Source of the DNA: Linanthus parryae
Taxonomy: Eukaryota > Streptophyta > Magnoliopsida > Ericales > Polemoniaceae
Reading direction: 5' to 3'
DNA length: 64,000 nucleotides
Assembly: GCA_023055425.1 (NCBI GenBank)
Contig: JALGPY010000004.1
Location: 19,119,718-19,183,717, forward strand
Every line of letters begins with the position of its first letter. The stretch's first letter is position 1. The translations under genes were made by a program, and so were the position numbers. The notes below the pieces were generated by a model, which did not search any database, was not told where the DNA came from, and saw only the letters and a program-made list of their open reading frames with translations. Positions 11,722-24,100 of the stretch are shown here, piece after piece.

Positions 11722-13153
11722 TGTAGGGTTTTGATTCATGGATCGCGCAAACGGAAGCATAATTAAACAAACAACCATGCAAAACCCTCCAAGGATCACA
11801 AGTCTAGATGCATAACGATAGTGAAGGTAAGAAATCATAAACACACCTTTGGGTTCTCCTTGATGACTTCAAACGCGAATAGTGTCACGTTCTCTATAGT
11901 TGATCCACGCCTAGAGTTGTTCCTAGATCTCCAATCTCCTTGGTGCTAGCCCGGATTTGAAAGGAGGGTGAAGGAATCACGCAAAACGAGACACCAAAAG
12001 GGGGTTCGGCCCTTTGTGGCGTCGGGGACAAGGGGGCGGCGGCAATAGGGGGCGGCGTCCCTCTTTGCTTGCTCTCTCTCTCCTTTGTTCTCTCCTACTC
12101 TTGTTATGTTCTCTCTAGAGCATAAGTGTGTGTAGGGAAGGAAGGAGGAGGGTCCTTTATATAGTCCAACAACTCCTTGTTAACTACCTAAAGGACTTAT
12201 TCTAGTCCTACTAGAATTCAATTTAGTCCCTTCCTTGCAAATTAGTCCCTACTAAGTTTGCAAGGGTTTGCAAAGTGATCCTTCTAATTAATTAATCCAA
12301 TTAATTAATTCCACAATCTAGTACAACTCTATATAGCGTGTGACCCCATAGGTTCTATCTAGTTGGTAGCAACTCTTTGCTAATATGGAGCGGTTTCTAG
12401 CAAAACATCCATTCTAGCCAACTAATAGAATAGTCATCTAGACAACCTTGTACAAGTAATTGTCTCATCCCTTTGCCTCCATATCCGGATTGGACACGAG
12501 ACATACAAGTCACACTCGTATATCCAATCCCTAGTTTCTCGATCCATGGAGTAGCCTTATTCATGCAAATAACATCAATATCTCATATATTGATTTATTT
12601 GAGTCTGGCCAGACATTCTATAAGCACTACCCTCGAGTGGCCTTGGATATTTGCTCCCGTTATGTGGGAGGGGCAAATCCTCTCTACGTCCACTACGATC
12701 TCTAAGCTTGCTTCTCATCGTATCCAGTACACGCCTTTATAACTACCCAGTTACGGTGTAGCGTTTAACGCTACCAAGATCACAATGATCCACAACTAGA
12801 ATATCTAGTGACTTCAAGTCTAAGGATGACAATACCATTGTACCCGAGAAGCACTTGTGACTCAACATAACGTGTATGTAGCCTTCTCGGTAATGGGTCA
12901 ATCCAGTGCAACATTCCGTAATGCACACCTATGTGTTGGATCGTGATATCTCCATATCAATCCAACCCCATACTAGTCTATAGATGATTGTCCCATTCAA
13001 TCATTATACTTGACTAGGGATATTTAAGATAAACAACACGATTGTAAATCTAAGGACTTCATTATATTAAATATCCAATAAATAATAAATGAATTTCTAG
13101 CCAATTACAAATTCATACTAAACTAGATTGCCTCTAGGGCATCTATTCCAACA
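11722..13153 (-). repeat. 5' LTR of element A
   Basis: 1432 bp, offset 7082 bp from the 3' LTR and identical to it wherever I compared. It ends TG...CA. The promoter TATA box is at 12163-12174 on the - strand. It drives transcription leftward through the polyprotein. Confidence 0.97.
12163..12174 (-). promoter_or_regulatory. TATA box in element A 5' LTR (element promoter)
   Basis: CTATATAAAGGA on the - strand, about 980 bp into the LTR. With an otherwise intact LTR this is the likely transcription start region for the genomic RNA of A. Confidence 0.78.
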
Positions 13154-13158
13154 TGAAG
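13154..13158. repeat. Target site duplication TGAAG, right of element A
   Basis: Matches 4635-4639 and restores the reading of the interrupted O pol: GDV then IYKIPTDENLSDPLTKPL. Confidence 0.97.
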
Positions 13159-13278
13159 ATATACAAGATTCCAACGGATGAAAATCTTTCGGATCCACTG
13201 ACGAAGCCGCTCGTTCAGCGAAAGCATGAAGTACACGCTAGATCTATATGCATAAGAGATGCACCAGAGGGGCACTAG
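13154..13278 (+). pseudogene. Copia O pol, 3' end resumed after element A
   Basis: The frame continues from 4639 across the insertion as IYKIPTDENLSDPLTKPL and ends at RDAPEGH with TAG at 13276-13278. The C-terminal sequence matches that of A and C (..GIRDAPDWL). This proves that A is nested in O and did not lie beside it. Confidence 0.92.
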
Positions 13279-13280
13279 TG

Positions 13281-13292
13281 AAAGCGGGAGAT
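13281..13292 (+). promoter_or_regulatory. Polypurine tract of element O
   Basis: AAAGCGGGAGAT abuts the 3' LTR start. It is comparable to AAGTGGGAGAC in the younger copies. Confidence 0.7.
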
Positions 13293-14771
13293 TGTTGGAA
13301 TAGGTGCCTTCGAGGCAATCTATATTTAGTGTGAACGTTGTTTGGCTAGAGTATTCATTTATTATTTGTGGGGATATTAAATATAATGAAGTCCTTAGAT
13401 ACAATGTGTTGTTTATCTTAAATAAACCTAGTCCATTATGTTAATTAGCAGGACGATCAACTAAAGACTAACACATGGGTATACATTATGAGTAATGGCA
13501 TATTGGATTGACCCACAACGAGAAGGCTACATTAGATTATGCTAAAGTCACAAGCGCTTCTCGTAGTGCTAATGGTATTGTGGGTAGATTGATATGGAGA
13601 TATCAAGTCTAACACATGGGTATACATTATGAGTAATGGCATATTGGATTGACCCACAACGAGAAGGCTACATTAGATTATGCTAAAGTCACAAGCGCTT
13701 CTCGTAGTGCTAATGTTATTGTAATCCTTAGACTTGAAGTCACTAGATACTATAGTTGTGAAATATCATGCTTTGATATTATCAAAAGTTGCGCCTTAAC
13801 CAGGCAACTATAAAGATGGTTATCGTGCATGATAGGAAGCTAGCTGAGAGATCGTAGTGATGTAGACAAGATTTGTCCCTCCCACATAATGGGAGAAAAT
13901 ATCCATGGGCCACTCGGGGGATGGTGCTTATAGAATGTCTGGCCAGACTCAGATAAATCAATATAGATATATTGATGTTATCTGTACGGATAAGCATATT
14001 CCCAGGATCGAGAAACTATGGATTGGATATACGAGTGTGACTAATATGTCTCGTGTCCAATCCGGATATGGAGACAAAGGGATAACACGATACATGAACA
14101 TTGGGCACGAGGTTTGTCGGATCACTGACTATTTCTATTAGTTGGGTGGCATGGATGTGTTGCTATACACCGCTCCATGTTAGTAAAGAGTTACTACCAA
14201 CTAAGCAGAAACCTTTGGAGCCATACACCGGATGGATTAAACTGGATATTGGCATGAATTAGTATGACTGATTAATCAAAAGGATCTAAATGCAACCACA
14301 TGCAAAGTTAGTAGGACTAGTTTGCAAGGTGGACTAATCCATGTATGGACATGATTAGTAATGGAGTAATTATGTAGTTAATAAAGAGTTATTAACTATA
14401 GAAAGATATCCTAGCTTGTTATTTCTCAACACAAGTCATTATTGAGAGAAAATAACAAAGCAAGGAGAGAGAGTTGAGGCCGAAGCCCCAACCCGTCCGT
14501 CCGCCCTTGCCGTCGGCCACCCCTTGTAGCCCACGACTTTCTCCATTTTTTGTGATGCTTTCACATCGCGTTGAGAATGAATCCAATCAAAGATCCAAGG
14601 TGTGGACACTCTTAGAGACAAAGACATTATTCTTCGTGTGATCTCTCAAACTAAGGTACACACCTCTTTTACCCTTATCATGTTATGATGGCTTACCTGT
14701 GATCCTTGGAGGGATTTGAGCAGGATTAATTTTTGTTATTCCGCTGTGTTACCTGCATCAAAAACACTACA
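13293..14771 (+). repeat. 3' LTR of element O
   Basis: Begins TGTTGGAATAGGTGCC and ends CAAAAACACTACA. It aligns along its length with the A/B/C LTRs but is clearly diverged. At 1479 bp it is slightly longer because of an internal duplication (13468-13722). The 17-base palindrome of the younger LTRs is absent. No ORF here is credible. Confidence 0.9.
13468..13722 (+). repeat. Tandem partial duplication within O 3' LTR (period 141 bp)
   Basis: The 114-bp block starting CTAACACATGGGTATAC at 13468-13581 recurs at 13609-13722 with nearly identical sequence. They are separated by a 27-bp spacer containing GATATGGAGATATCA. In the other LTRs the block occurs once, after that spacer, so the first copy is the extra one. 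Confidence 0.9.
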
Positions 14772-16999
14772 TGGTGCTCGTTTTGTAGCCAAGGAATGTG
14801 AGCATGGAGATCCCGAATCAAAATCAATGGTCGCAATAACGAAATTAGAAGCGTGAACGGCCACTCTCCTAAGAGGTAACGTTGGCTATAAAGGCGTAAA
14901 TCAACCACAACCGTCAAAGAAATCTAGGTTATTGGTAAGAGACCAATCACTTGAAGTTCTCATGTCCAGGGAGGACACGTGTTAGAGGCTTAAATAACGT
15001 TCGAGGTGACTCTTGGGGGCTACGATTTTTTCCCTCAAAGATCACGCGTCGATTTTAAGTGCAAAAAACGGTGCTAGTGTAGATACCCTAAACCGCGATA
15101 CCATCAATAAGCCACATGGCACCCTTGGTAAGGAACGCGTGCAACCATTGTGCTCTGAATAGCACCGAAACACATCCTTTGCTTACGCGTGTGCGAAGGA
15201 CTGCAAGGCAGGGTCCTTCACATATGCGCCTTACGCGTACGAGACTTGGGGGTGCGAGTTGCTTAGAGGCTAGAGTAAGGGTTGTGGCATGCGAGGTTCC
15301 AATCTCGCATGAGACCCTCGTATGTTATCTAGAGACCCGTGAACGGACTATCACATCCCCAAAATTGCGGAGCACGACCCCTATATATACGCCCCGGGAG
15401 CCGTTCAATTAGGCAGGCGTTAAGGCCACGAGGGATTCCATTACCATCGTGTGTGCTCACACACGTCCGTCTAATGGCCTGTATATAAAGGATATGTCCC
15501 ATTCATAACGAACCAACAACAGCCATACGCCAAACAACTTTAGTAACTACTACACTCGGCTCAGCCATCACTGTCTCACATCTGGATAACATATGTTGCC
15601 TTGCTCTTACCCCAAACCTGCTTCATCTGCGGTCCTTAAACAGGTTAACCAGCTGTAGTTTGTTTTGTTATTATGATTGCAGAAACACATGTGTCCTGTC
15701 CAGATCAACCTCTCATCTACAGTGAATAAACTGAAATGGAACAATTACATTAAGGTCTACGCGGGACAAAAAAACACTCAGATTAGGAGTAAAAATATCA
15801 TTATTAAACTGCTTGAGACGATTAGGAATTACCTTAGTAACCAATTTATAAATCACATGTTAGTTTTATGTGTCATCATGTTGTAAAATTAGAAATGCTT
15901 AGTTATTAATTTTTGAGTCGTGCTTGAGGAACAAAAAATTAAAACGAAATTTGAACAAAAGCTGATGTGGCGTCATTAGATGCCTAAATATCACATTTAT
16001 TTATTTTTCTAATTTCTTCATAATCTTCACCACCAAAATTATATTTATAACCTGTTACCATTCATATAACTTTATGTTCAACTTTTTGTAAATTTTTTCG
16101 TTCACCTACACTTTTCCTTTTTTTATATATATAGTTTGTTTAGGAATAAATCACATGAGTGTTTATTTTGACACCAAAACACATATAAGGTTGAAGATAG
16201 TATACTGTTGTTTTAACAGATTTTGATTTCTTTGAACCAATAACGCGCTTCCACTCATTTGGAAAACCTTACAAAGACCGTACCGCTCAGGAGTTATCGT
16301 TATTTTTCTTTGAAATAAGTCCACTAGATAACATTTTTAATCAAAATTTTGAAAAACAGATACGTGAATCAATTCGTCAAAATCACATTTTTTTTTATAA
16401 ATAACCTGTTCAAAATAGTAATTTACAACAGATCGCTAAAAGCAGCTAAAAATAAGTATTTTATCTAAGCAATCCATTTTTTAGTAATCAACGTCGCAAC
16501 CTGATCCATCTATATAACAAATTAGGACGGTTCAATTTTCAAGAATTTGCAAGAACTTTAGAACATTTGGATCAAATAAGTCATAACTTTTAGACAATAC
16601 CTACTTATAAAAATAATTTTGAAAAATAAGTGGACAACATTTTTAATACACCAAAAAAGCATATTTTAAGTGATGATTTTTTGGGAACTACATAATTGGT
16701 ACTTACGAGAGAGTTAAAATTTGGAAGTTCAAACATTGTGATGCGTCTTAGTAATTATTCTCTAAGGAACCACAAAGAATGTAAGAGAGTGGGAGTTAAG
16801 CCATGACACTACAATTTTTGAGTTTCCACGAATTTTGGGCCCTACAATGTTGAGAGAGTTTTCGCTACCCAAACTAAGTCACTTCTTTTTTTTTTTTTTG
16901 TTGAGAAAAACTTTTGGCTGCCCAAGTCACTTCTAATTTTTTGAGTAATACAAGTAATTATAGAGTATGGAGTACTATTAAAGAAAAAAAATTATCATA
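14772..16999. other. Unassigned non-coding interval
   Basis: About 2.2 kb between the O 3' LTR and the D LTR with no recognisable coding sequence. The first 1.1 kb is of moderate GC and LTR-like in texture. It has two TATA-like motifs (CTATATATACG near 15380, TGTATATAAAGG near 15480) followed by a C/A-rich stretch. It could be a decayed solo LTR of another family, but I find no paired ends. From about 15900 it is AT-rich with poly-T runs and has no feature I can name. Frames at 15116-15412 and 15677-15886 show no known motif. Confidence 0.5.
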
Positions 17000-17186
17000 T
17001 GTTATAAACTGAGAGAGAAAAAATGGAGACAAAGTATGGAGGAATCTCAAAAGTAGTTTTATTCTCTACCAAAGCACTCTTTCTATAGAGTGTGGGAGCC
17101 AATAATAATCCTCTAAGAGTCAATCGTAATCTACTAGGAGTCAATCATAATGTACTAGAGAATATTCATTATAATATTCCATAACA
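17000..17186 (-). repeat. Probable 3' LTR of element D (187 bp)
   Basis: On the - strand it starts TGTTATGGAATATTATAATG directly after a purine tract and ends CTCAGTTTATAACA. The termini form an inverted TGTTAT...ATAACA pair, as expected for LTR ends. Short LTRs are normal in several plant Copia lineages. The other LTR is not in the window, so the inner edge at 17000 is inferred from the terminal motif only. Confidence 0.65.
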
Positions 17187-17316
17187 CTCCCCCTTGAATA
17201 TTCACGACTAGTCTGCCTCGTTAAGACCTTGTCGCGTAAAACCCAATGGGAAAAACCGCAACTAAGGAAAAAGAGTACAGGCGCTAAATTACATCTCCCC
17301 CTCATAATAAGATACA
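17187..17316 (-). other. 3' untranslated segment and polypurine tract of D
   Basis: Between the pol stop and the LTR. The purine tract AAGGGGGAG (- strand, 17187-17195) immediately precedes the TGTTAT terminus. A second purine tract (TATGAGGGGGAGATG) lies near 17294-17308. Confidence 0.65.
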
Positions 17317-18005
17317 TTAACGTAAAAGATCTTTTAATTGACGCATCCCACATTTTTGAACATGTAACTTCAATGTTGATGCTGGTAGTGCTTTTGTGAA
17401 CAAGTCAGCTGGATTTTCACTTGAGCGCACTTGCTGGATCGAAACAACCCCCTTCTTTTGAAGCTCATGAGTAAAGAAGAACTTTGGAGATATGTGTTTA
17501 GTTCGATCACCTTTGATGAAGCCTTCCTTGAGTTGGGCAATGCAAGCAGCATTATCTTCATATAACACTGTTGGGCCGTCATTTTTGAAATTTAATCCAC
17601 AAGACCCTTTGATATGTTGAACTACTGATTCTAGCCACACGCATTCTCGACTAGCTTCATGGATCGCAAGAATCTCTGAGTGGTTTGATTATGTTGCTAC
17701 CATAGTTTTCTTCATCGATCACCATGATATAGCATTTCCTCCATAAGTGAAAACATACCATGTTTGAGATCTTGCTTTATGTGGGTCCAACAAGTATCCA
17801 GCATCAGCATATCCAATGAGGGAGGTATTAGATCCACGAGGATAGAAAATACCCAAGTCTGTAGTGCCACGTAGATATCGCATGATGTGTTTAACACCGT
17901 TCCAATGCCTGCGAGTAGGGTTAGAATTGTACCTAGCCAAAAGATTGACAGAAAATGCAATATCTGGCCTTGTGCAATTTGCCAAAAACATCAAGGAACC
18001 AATTG
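17317..18005 (-). pseudogene. Copia D pol: end of RT and RNase H
   Basis: Continues from the RT fragment at 26407 after the B insertion. It reads IGSLMFLANCTRPDIAF, then the RNase H start GYADAGYL with its Asp, then YEDNAACIAQ. The terminal ENPADLFTKALP motif is followed by the stop at 17317. A stop lies near 17690 between the two halves (17719-17994 and 17317-17640), so the RNase H is broken. Order and motifs identify the 3' end of a Copia polyprotein. Confidence 0.88.
18001..18005. repeat. Target site duplication AATTG, left of element B
   Basis: Repeated at 26407-26411 immediately after the B 3' LTR. Confidence 0.97.
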
Positions 18006-19435
18006 TGTTGGAATAGATGCCCTAGAGGCAATCTAGTTTAGTATGAATTTGTATATGGCTAGAAAATTCATTTATTATTTATTGGATATTTAATATAATG
18101 AAGTCATTAGATTTACAATCGTGTTGTTTATCTTAAATATCCCTAGTCGAGTATAATGATTGATGGGAAAATCATCTATAGACTAGTATGGGGTTGGATT
18201 GATATGGAGATATCACGATCCAACACATAGGTGTGCATTACGGAATGTTGCACTGGATTGACCCATCACCGAGAAGGCTACATACATGTTATGTTGAGTC
18301 ACAAGTGCTTCTCGGGTGCAATGGTATTGTCATCCTTAGAGTTAAAGTCACTAGATATTCTAGTTGTGGATCATTGTGATCTTGGTAGCGTTAAACGCTA
18401 AACTGTAACTGGGTAGTTATAAAGGCGTGTACTGGATACAATGAGAAGCAAGCTTAGAGATCATAGTGGACGTAGAGAGGATTTGCCCCTCCCACATAAC
18501 GGGAGCAAATATCCTAGGCCACTCGAGGGATAGTGCTTATAGAATGTCTGGCCAGACTCAAATAAATCAATATGGGATATTGATGTTATTTGCACGAATA
18601 AGGCTATTCCCATAGATAGAGAAACTATGGATTGGATATACGAGTCTGACTTGTATGTCTCGTGTCCAATCCGGATATGGAGGCAAAGGGATGAGACAAT
18701 TACTTGTACAAGGTTGTCTAGATGACTATTCTATTAGTTGGCTAGAATGGATGTTTTGCTAGAAACCGCTCCATATTAGCAAATAGTTGCTACCAACTAG
18801 ATAGAACCTATGGGGTCACACGCTATATAGAGTTGTACTAGATTTGGGAATTAATTAATTGGATTAATTAATTAGAAGGATCACTTTGCAAACCCTTGCA
18901 AACTTAGTAGGGACTAATTTGCAAGGAAGGGACTAAATTGAATTCTAGTAGGACTAGAATAAGTCCTTTAGGTAGTTAACAAGGAGTTGTTGGACTATAT
19001 AAAGGACCCTCCTTCCTTCCTTCCTCATAAATTATGCTCATTAGTGATCATAACAAGAGTGGGAGAGAACAAAGGAGAGAGAGAGCAAGCAACAAGGGCC
19101 GAACCCGACCCTTGCCGCCGCCCCCTCACCCCGTCGGCCAGAAGAGGGCCGAGCCCCTCTTTTTGTCTCGTTTTGCGTGATTCCTTCACCCTCCTCTTAT
19201 TCCGGGCTAGCACCAAGGAGTTTGGGAGATCTAGGAGCAACTCTAGGCGTGGATCAACTATAGAGAACGTGACACTATTCGCGTTTGAAGTCATCAAGGA
19301 GAACCCAAAGGTTTGTTTATGATTTCTTACCTTCACTATCGTTATGCATCTAGACTTGTGATCCTTGGAGGGTTTTGCATGGTTATTTGTTTGATTATGC
19401 TTCCGTTTGCACGATCCATGAATCAAAACCCTACA
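18006..19435 (+). repeat. 5' LTR of element B
   Basis: 1430 bp, TGTTGGAATAG to AACCCTACA. TATA box at 18994-19005. The 17-base palindrome present in A and C is damaged here (GTAGCGTTAAACGCTAAAC near 18396). Confidence 0.96.
18994..19005 (+). promoter_or_regulatory. TATA box in element B 5' LTR
   Basis: CTATATAAAGGA, the conserved family promoter motif, about 990 bp into the LTR. An equivalent copy is at 25966-25977 in the 3' LTR. Confidence 0.75.
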
Positions 19436-19436
19436 G

Positions 19437-19448
19437 TGTTATCAGAGC
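19437..19448 (+). promoter_or_regulatory. Mutated primer binding site of element B
   Basis: TGTTATCAGAGC, one base different from the tRNA-iMet complement TGGTATCAGAGC kept in A and C. It lies one base after the LTR. Priming would be weakened. Confidence 0.85.
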
Positions 19449-21111
19449 CACAGGTCATAGAGCATAAACGTACTTTATGTGTTACATTCTTGTTGTTTTA
19501 CACCTTAATTTGTTGTTTATCGCGTAAAACAAGACAAATCAAGCATGGGATGCAATTTGTCAATAATTACATCATAACAAGACCCAATTTTTGCATTGGA
19601 TGCATGAATTGGTGAGTTTGAGAAATTTTAGGATCTTAGATCTAGGGTTTGGGCATCCTTGGGGAAGAAGGAATTCTCCCAAAACAAGGAAACAACCAAA
19701 CTTGGGCTCCAAGCAAGGGAGTTGTTTTGGAAACAAATCCCAAGAGGAGGTTCGGCCCCCTAGGGGACCGCCCCCTTGCTTGCCGCCCAAGATTGGCCGC
19801 CCTAAGGGGCCGGGCGGCCCTAACCCGCGTGCCTAGCTTGCGGGTTTTGGGCCGGGCCGGCCCTAGGGCCTTGTGGTTCACTTTATTGGGCCCGGGCAAT
19901 TGGATTGTTGGGCCCATGGGCCGTTTTAACCCTAGAAATCCTAAAATCAATTAAAATTGACCAAGCGCGTTAAAATTGGATTTTAACTGTTTATGTGCAA
20001 ATTGCATGGTGATTGGATATGGCCTTAGGATGTGGTTTGATGTGGATGTTTAATTTTGTGGTTTGGTTTTACGGCCTGCGAGCTGATCAATTAATTGTAA
20101 TAATTAATTAGGGTTTTATGGCCTGCGTGCCATTTTTTTTCTCAACTTGTGAGATTTATTTTATTTAGTATAGATATTAGTTAGTGCTAGATAAAGTAGA
20201 TTGTTAGCCAAGATTGGAGAAAAAGAAGCCCAAAGCCAAAGGAGCCACAAAAGATGGAGCATGGAGCATACAACATGACTATGAAGGATGGACCAAAAAG
20301 ATCAAGACGCATGGAGATGTGTTTGCTTAGGGTTCATAGATAATTCCATTGGCTTGGAATTATCTTAGTCTAGAAAAGGCCATATCCACATCACGTTTAA
20401 TTTCTGTTATGTGGTTGTTTATTTATTGTCTTATTATTTGTGTGGTTGGTGTATGGATGATGCATGAAATTAGGATAATAAGATAATTAGACAACCCGGA
20501 TCTATTATTTGGAGTTGTGCCCAAACTCAAATAGATAGATTAGTTGATATTGATCAACAAAACAATTAAATTGAATTGAAAATCCCTCAAATTTTAAATA
20601 TTGTGTTCTTGCCTTCTCGTTATTTAAACACTCATTATCATCATTATTTATCAAGTTCGTGCGTGCCAAAGCATGGCGACTTGGTTCATAATGATGGAAT
20701 GCGATGGCACGTAACAATGTGCAATTTTTTAGATAAGAGGTTGAACACAACTAGGCTATTAATTTGACTAAGAAACCTAGAGGCAATCAATTGGGATTAT
20801 CCATATGGATGGATAAATAAGGAGTTATTTCCCCGGTTGAACCAAGAGTTGCATATGGGATGCAATTGGAATGGTTCCTACCTAAAAGTAGTCGAATTAT
20901 GGGTGACTTGCCAAAGCAAGCTCATAAGGAGATGAAAAGATGGATCTTGGCCCACTAGAAAATATAATGATATTTTCCGCATTAATATCTTGAGGGTTAT
21001 TAATCCGTAGAAAAATAGTGGGAGCTATATTTAATAAACTAGCCATTATTAAATATAGTCAAAAATTCACAAATACTAAAACTTGCGTATTTTCCTTTTG
21101 TAGAATTCCAA
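19449..21111 (+). other. 5' untranslated leader of element B
   Basis: The same leader as in A and C, about 1.66 kb, with the GC-rich block near 19740-19870 and an AT-rich second half ending directly at the gag ATG. No credible gene. Confidence 0.8.
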
Positions 21112-24100
21112 ATGGCAAACAAATCATCGAGTTCACAACATTCCCTACGATATGTCCTTGAGAAGGACAAGCTCTCTGGAACCAACTTTCTTGATTGGTA
21201 CAGAAACTTGAGAATTGTTCTCAAGCAAGAAAAGAAACTGTACGCAATAGAGGAGCATGTTCCAGAAGGTCCAGAGAACCAGACACCTGTTGCCTTAAAG
21301 GCGTATCAAAAGCGTGTTGATGACGCTAATGATGCGGCCTACCTAATGCTTTGCACCATGACCTCTGAGCTTCAGAAGCAACATGAGAACATGAATGCTG
21401 TCGATATGATCGAACATCTAAAGCAGCTCTTCCAAGAGCAGGCGAGGGTAGAGAGGTATGAGGTCTCAAAGGCACTGTTCAAATGTCATCTGGCAGACGG
21501 GAACCCGGTGGGACCCCATTTACTCCGAATGATCGGGTACTTGGAGAAGCTCGCCCGGCTTGGGTTCCCGGTCGGCCAAGAGTTGGCAACCGATCTCGTG
21601 TTGCAATCGTTTCCCGAGAGTTATGGACAGTTCATTATGAACTATAACATGAACGAGATCGTTAAACCACTGCCAGATTTGCTCAACATGTTGAGGACGG
21701 ATGAACAGAGCATCAACAAGGGTAAGGGCAAGGCCATTATGATGGTGCATAAAGGAAAGGGCAAAAAGTTTGCCTCTTCCTCCAAGGGCAAAAGCAAGTC
21801 AGTTGCCAAGTCCAAGGAACAAGCCCTTAAGCCTGTTGGTGGCATTGCCAAGGTCGTGACTAAGGGTGAGTGTCACTACTGCAGTCAGCCTGGACACTGG
21901 AGGAGGAACTGCCCAAAATATCTGGAGGACAAGATGCTTGGAATAGTGATTCCACCACCACCAGGTATTTTTGTTGTAGATGTCAATTTAACTGTCTCTA
22001 CATCATGGGTATTAGATACTGGATGTGGATCTCATATTTGTCGAAATATGCAGGATCTAAAGAGAAGTAAAAGATTGGCTAAAGGGGAGGTAGATCTGCG
22101 CGTTGGGAATGGAGCAAAGGTTGCTGCGTTGGCCATAGGCGTGTGCGAGCTATCTCTGCCTTCAGGATTAGTTTTAGAATTAAATAATTGCTATTTTGTG
22201 CCTGCTATGAGCAGAAACATTATTTCTATTTCTTGTTTGGACAAGGAAGGTTTTATTATTTCAATAAAGAACAATTGTTGTTCCTTTTATTTGAATAATA
22301 TTCACTATTTTAGTGCGCAATTATTTAATGGACTTTATGTCCTTGATCTAAGCAATCCTGTCTACAACATTAATACCAAGCGGATTAAAATAAATGATTT
22401 AAATCCTGCTTATTTATGGCATTGTCGTTTAGGCCACATAAATGAGAAACGTGTATCTAGACTCCATAAGGATGGATTACTAGACTCATTTGATTTTGAA
22501 TCATATGAGACATGTGAGGCATGTTTATTGGGAAAAATGACAAATTCCCCTTTCAATAAGAAAGGTGAGAGGACTAGTGAGCAATTGGCGCTCATACATA
22601 CCGATGTGTGTGGGCCATTTGCCACGCCCGCCAGGGGTGGTTGTGTCTACTTCATTACATTTACTGATGATTACAGTAGATATGGATTTGTGTACCTTAT
22701 GAGGGCAAAATCCGAATCCTTTGAAGTGTTCAAAGAATTCAAGAATGAAGTAGAGAAGCAACTTGGCAAAAGTATCAAGGCTCTACGATCGGATCGTGGA
22801 GGAGAATACTTGAGCCAAGAGTTTGACGACTATCTTAGAGAGTGTGGGATCGTGTCCCAACTCACTCCACCCGGAACGCCACAATGGAATGGCGTTTTCG
22901 AGAGGAGGAATCGAACCCTATTGGATATGGTTCGGTCTATGATGTGTCAAACCGATCTTCCATTATCATTTTGGGGCTACGCTCTATTAAGTGCAGCTTT
23001 CACCATTAACCGTGTTCCATCTAAATCAGTCATGAAGACACCATATGAGATGTGGAGTGGGAGGCGTCCCACACTTTCGTTCATGAGGATTTGGGGCTGC
23101 GATGTCTATGTAAAACGTTTACAATCAGACAAGTTAGGGCCTAAATCGGATAAGTGTAAATTTGTGGGGTACCCTAAGGAAACTAAGGGATACTACTTCT
23201 ACAATCCAACCGAGAACAAAGTGTTTGTTGCTCGGACCGGCGTGTTTCTAGAAAGAGAGTTTGTCTCTAAAGAAGCAAGTGGGAGGAATGTAGAACTTGA
23301 AGAAGTTCAAGAACCACAAATCACTGAACCGATTATGGAACATGAACAGGAATCACAAGCAGTTGTGGAGCCACCTGTTCAGGTAACACAAGAGCTTCGT
23401 AGATCTAGTAGAGTGCGCCAGGAACCCGAGAGGTACGGACTTCTCGTAACTGATTCCGGTGACACGATGCTCATAGATGATGAGCCTACTACCTATGAGG
23501 AGGCCATGAGTGGCCCAGACTCGCAGAAGTGGCTTGAAGCCATGAGATCCGAGATGGAATCCATGTATACCAACAAAGTATAAACTTTGGTGGAACCACC
23601 GAATAGGGCGCGGCCCATAGGGTGCAAGTGGGTCTTCAAGAAGAAGATCGACATGGATGGTAATGTGATTACCTATAAGGGCCGATTGGTGGCTAAAGGA
23701 TTCAGACAGATTCATGGTAGTGACTATAATGAAACCTTTTCACCAGTCGCTATGACCAAATCCATCCGAATCCTACTTGCAATTGCAGCATACTACGACA
23801 ATGAGATTTGGCAGATGGATGTCAAAACAGCATTCCTTTATGGGAATCTCCTCGAGGACGTGTATATGATACAGCCGGAGGGTTTTGAGGATCCAAAGCA
23901 AGCCAACAAAGTCTGTAAGCTGCAACGATCCATTTATGGATTGAAGCAAGCTTCTAGGAGTTGGAATCGACGTTTTGATGAAGTGGTCAAAGAGTTTGGC
24001 TTCATCAGAAACGAAGATGAGTCTTGTGTCTACAAGAAGGTTAGTGGGAGCTCTGTAGCTTTTCTGGTCTTGTATGTGGATGACATACTACTCATTGGAA

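Larger units (their letters stand above)
4640..13153 (-). mobile_element. Young full-length Copia element A (8514 bp)
   Basis: A complete LTR retrotransposon on the - strand: 5' LTR 11722-13153, PBS 11709-11720, leader, polyprotein 10036-6086, PPT, 3' LTR 4640-6071, flanked by TGAAG. Both LTRs are 1432 bp. The segments I compared line by line are identical, and LTR reading frames at 5391-5660 and 12473-12742 give the same protein. This means a very recent insertion. It is nested in old element O. Lineage within Copia is uncertain; LTR length and the tRNA-iMet PBS would fit Angela/Tork-like elements. The only coding break seen is one TGA in gag. Confidence 0.97.
1..14771 (+). mobile_element. 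Old Copia LTR retrotransposon O (5' LTR outside window, split by element A)
   Basis: A Ty1/copia element on the + strand made of leader (1-836), decayed gag-pol (837-4639 and 13154-13278), polypurine tract and 3' LTR (13293-14771). It is the same broad family as elements A, B and C: the leader, polyprotein motifs and LTR ends all align with them. It carries many stops and frameshifts, so it is much older. Element A (4640-13153) sits in its RNase H-end coding region. Its 5' LTR and primer binding site would lie left of position 1, so its own target duplication cannot be checked here. Confidence 0.9.

Noticed and set aside
15116..15412. 98-codon frame as a host gene
   Set aside because: No recognisable motif, no neighbouring exon signals that form a gene, and the surroundings are retroelement-like.
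19313..19615. Recurrent frame MFMISYLHYRYASR.. seen at 11542, 19313, 26284, 31767 and 38809
   Set aside because: It lies across the LTR end and leader of every A/B/C copy, with no selection or domain evidence; its recurrence reflects the repeat.
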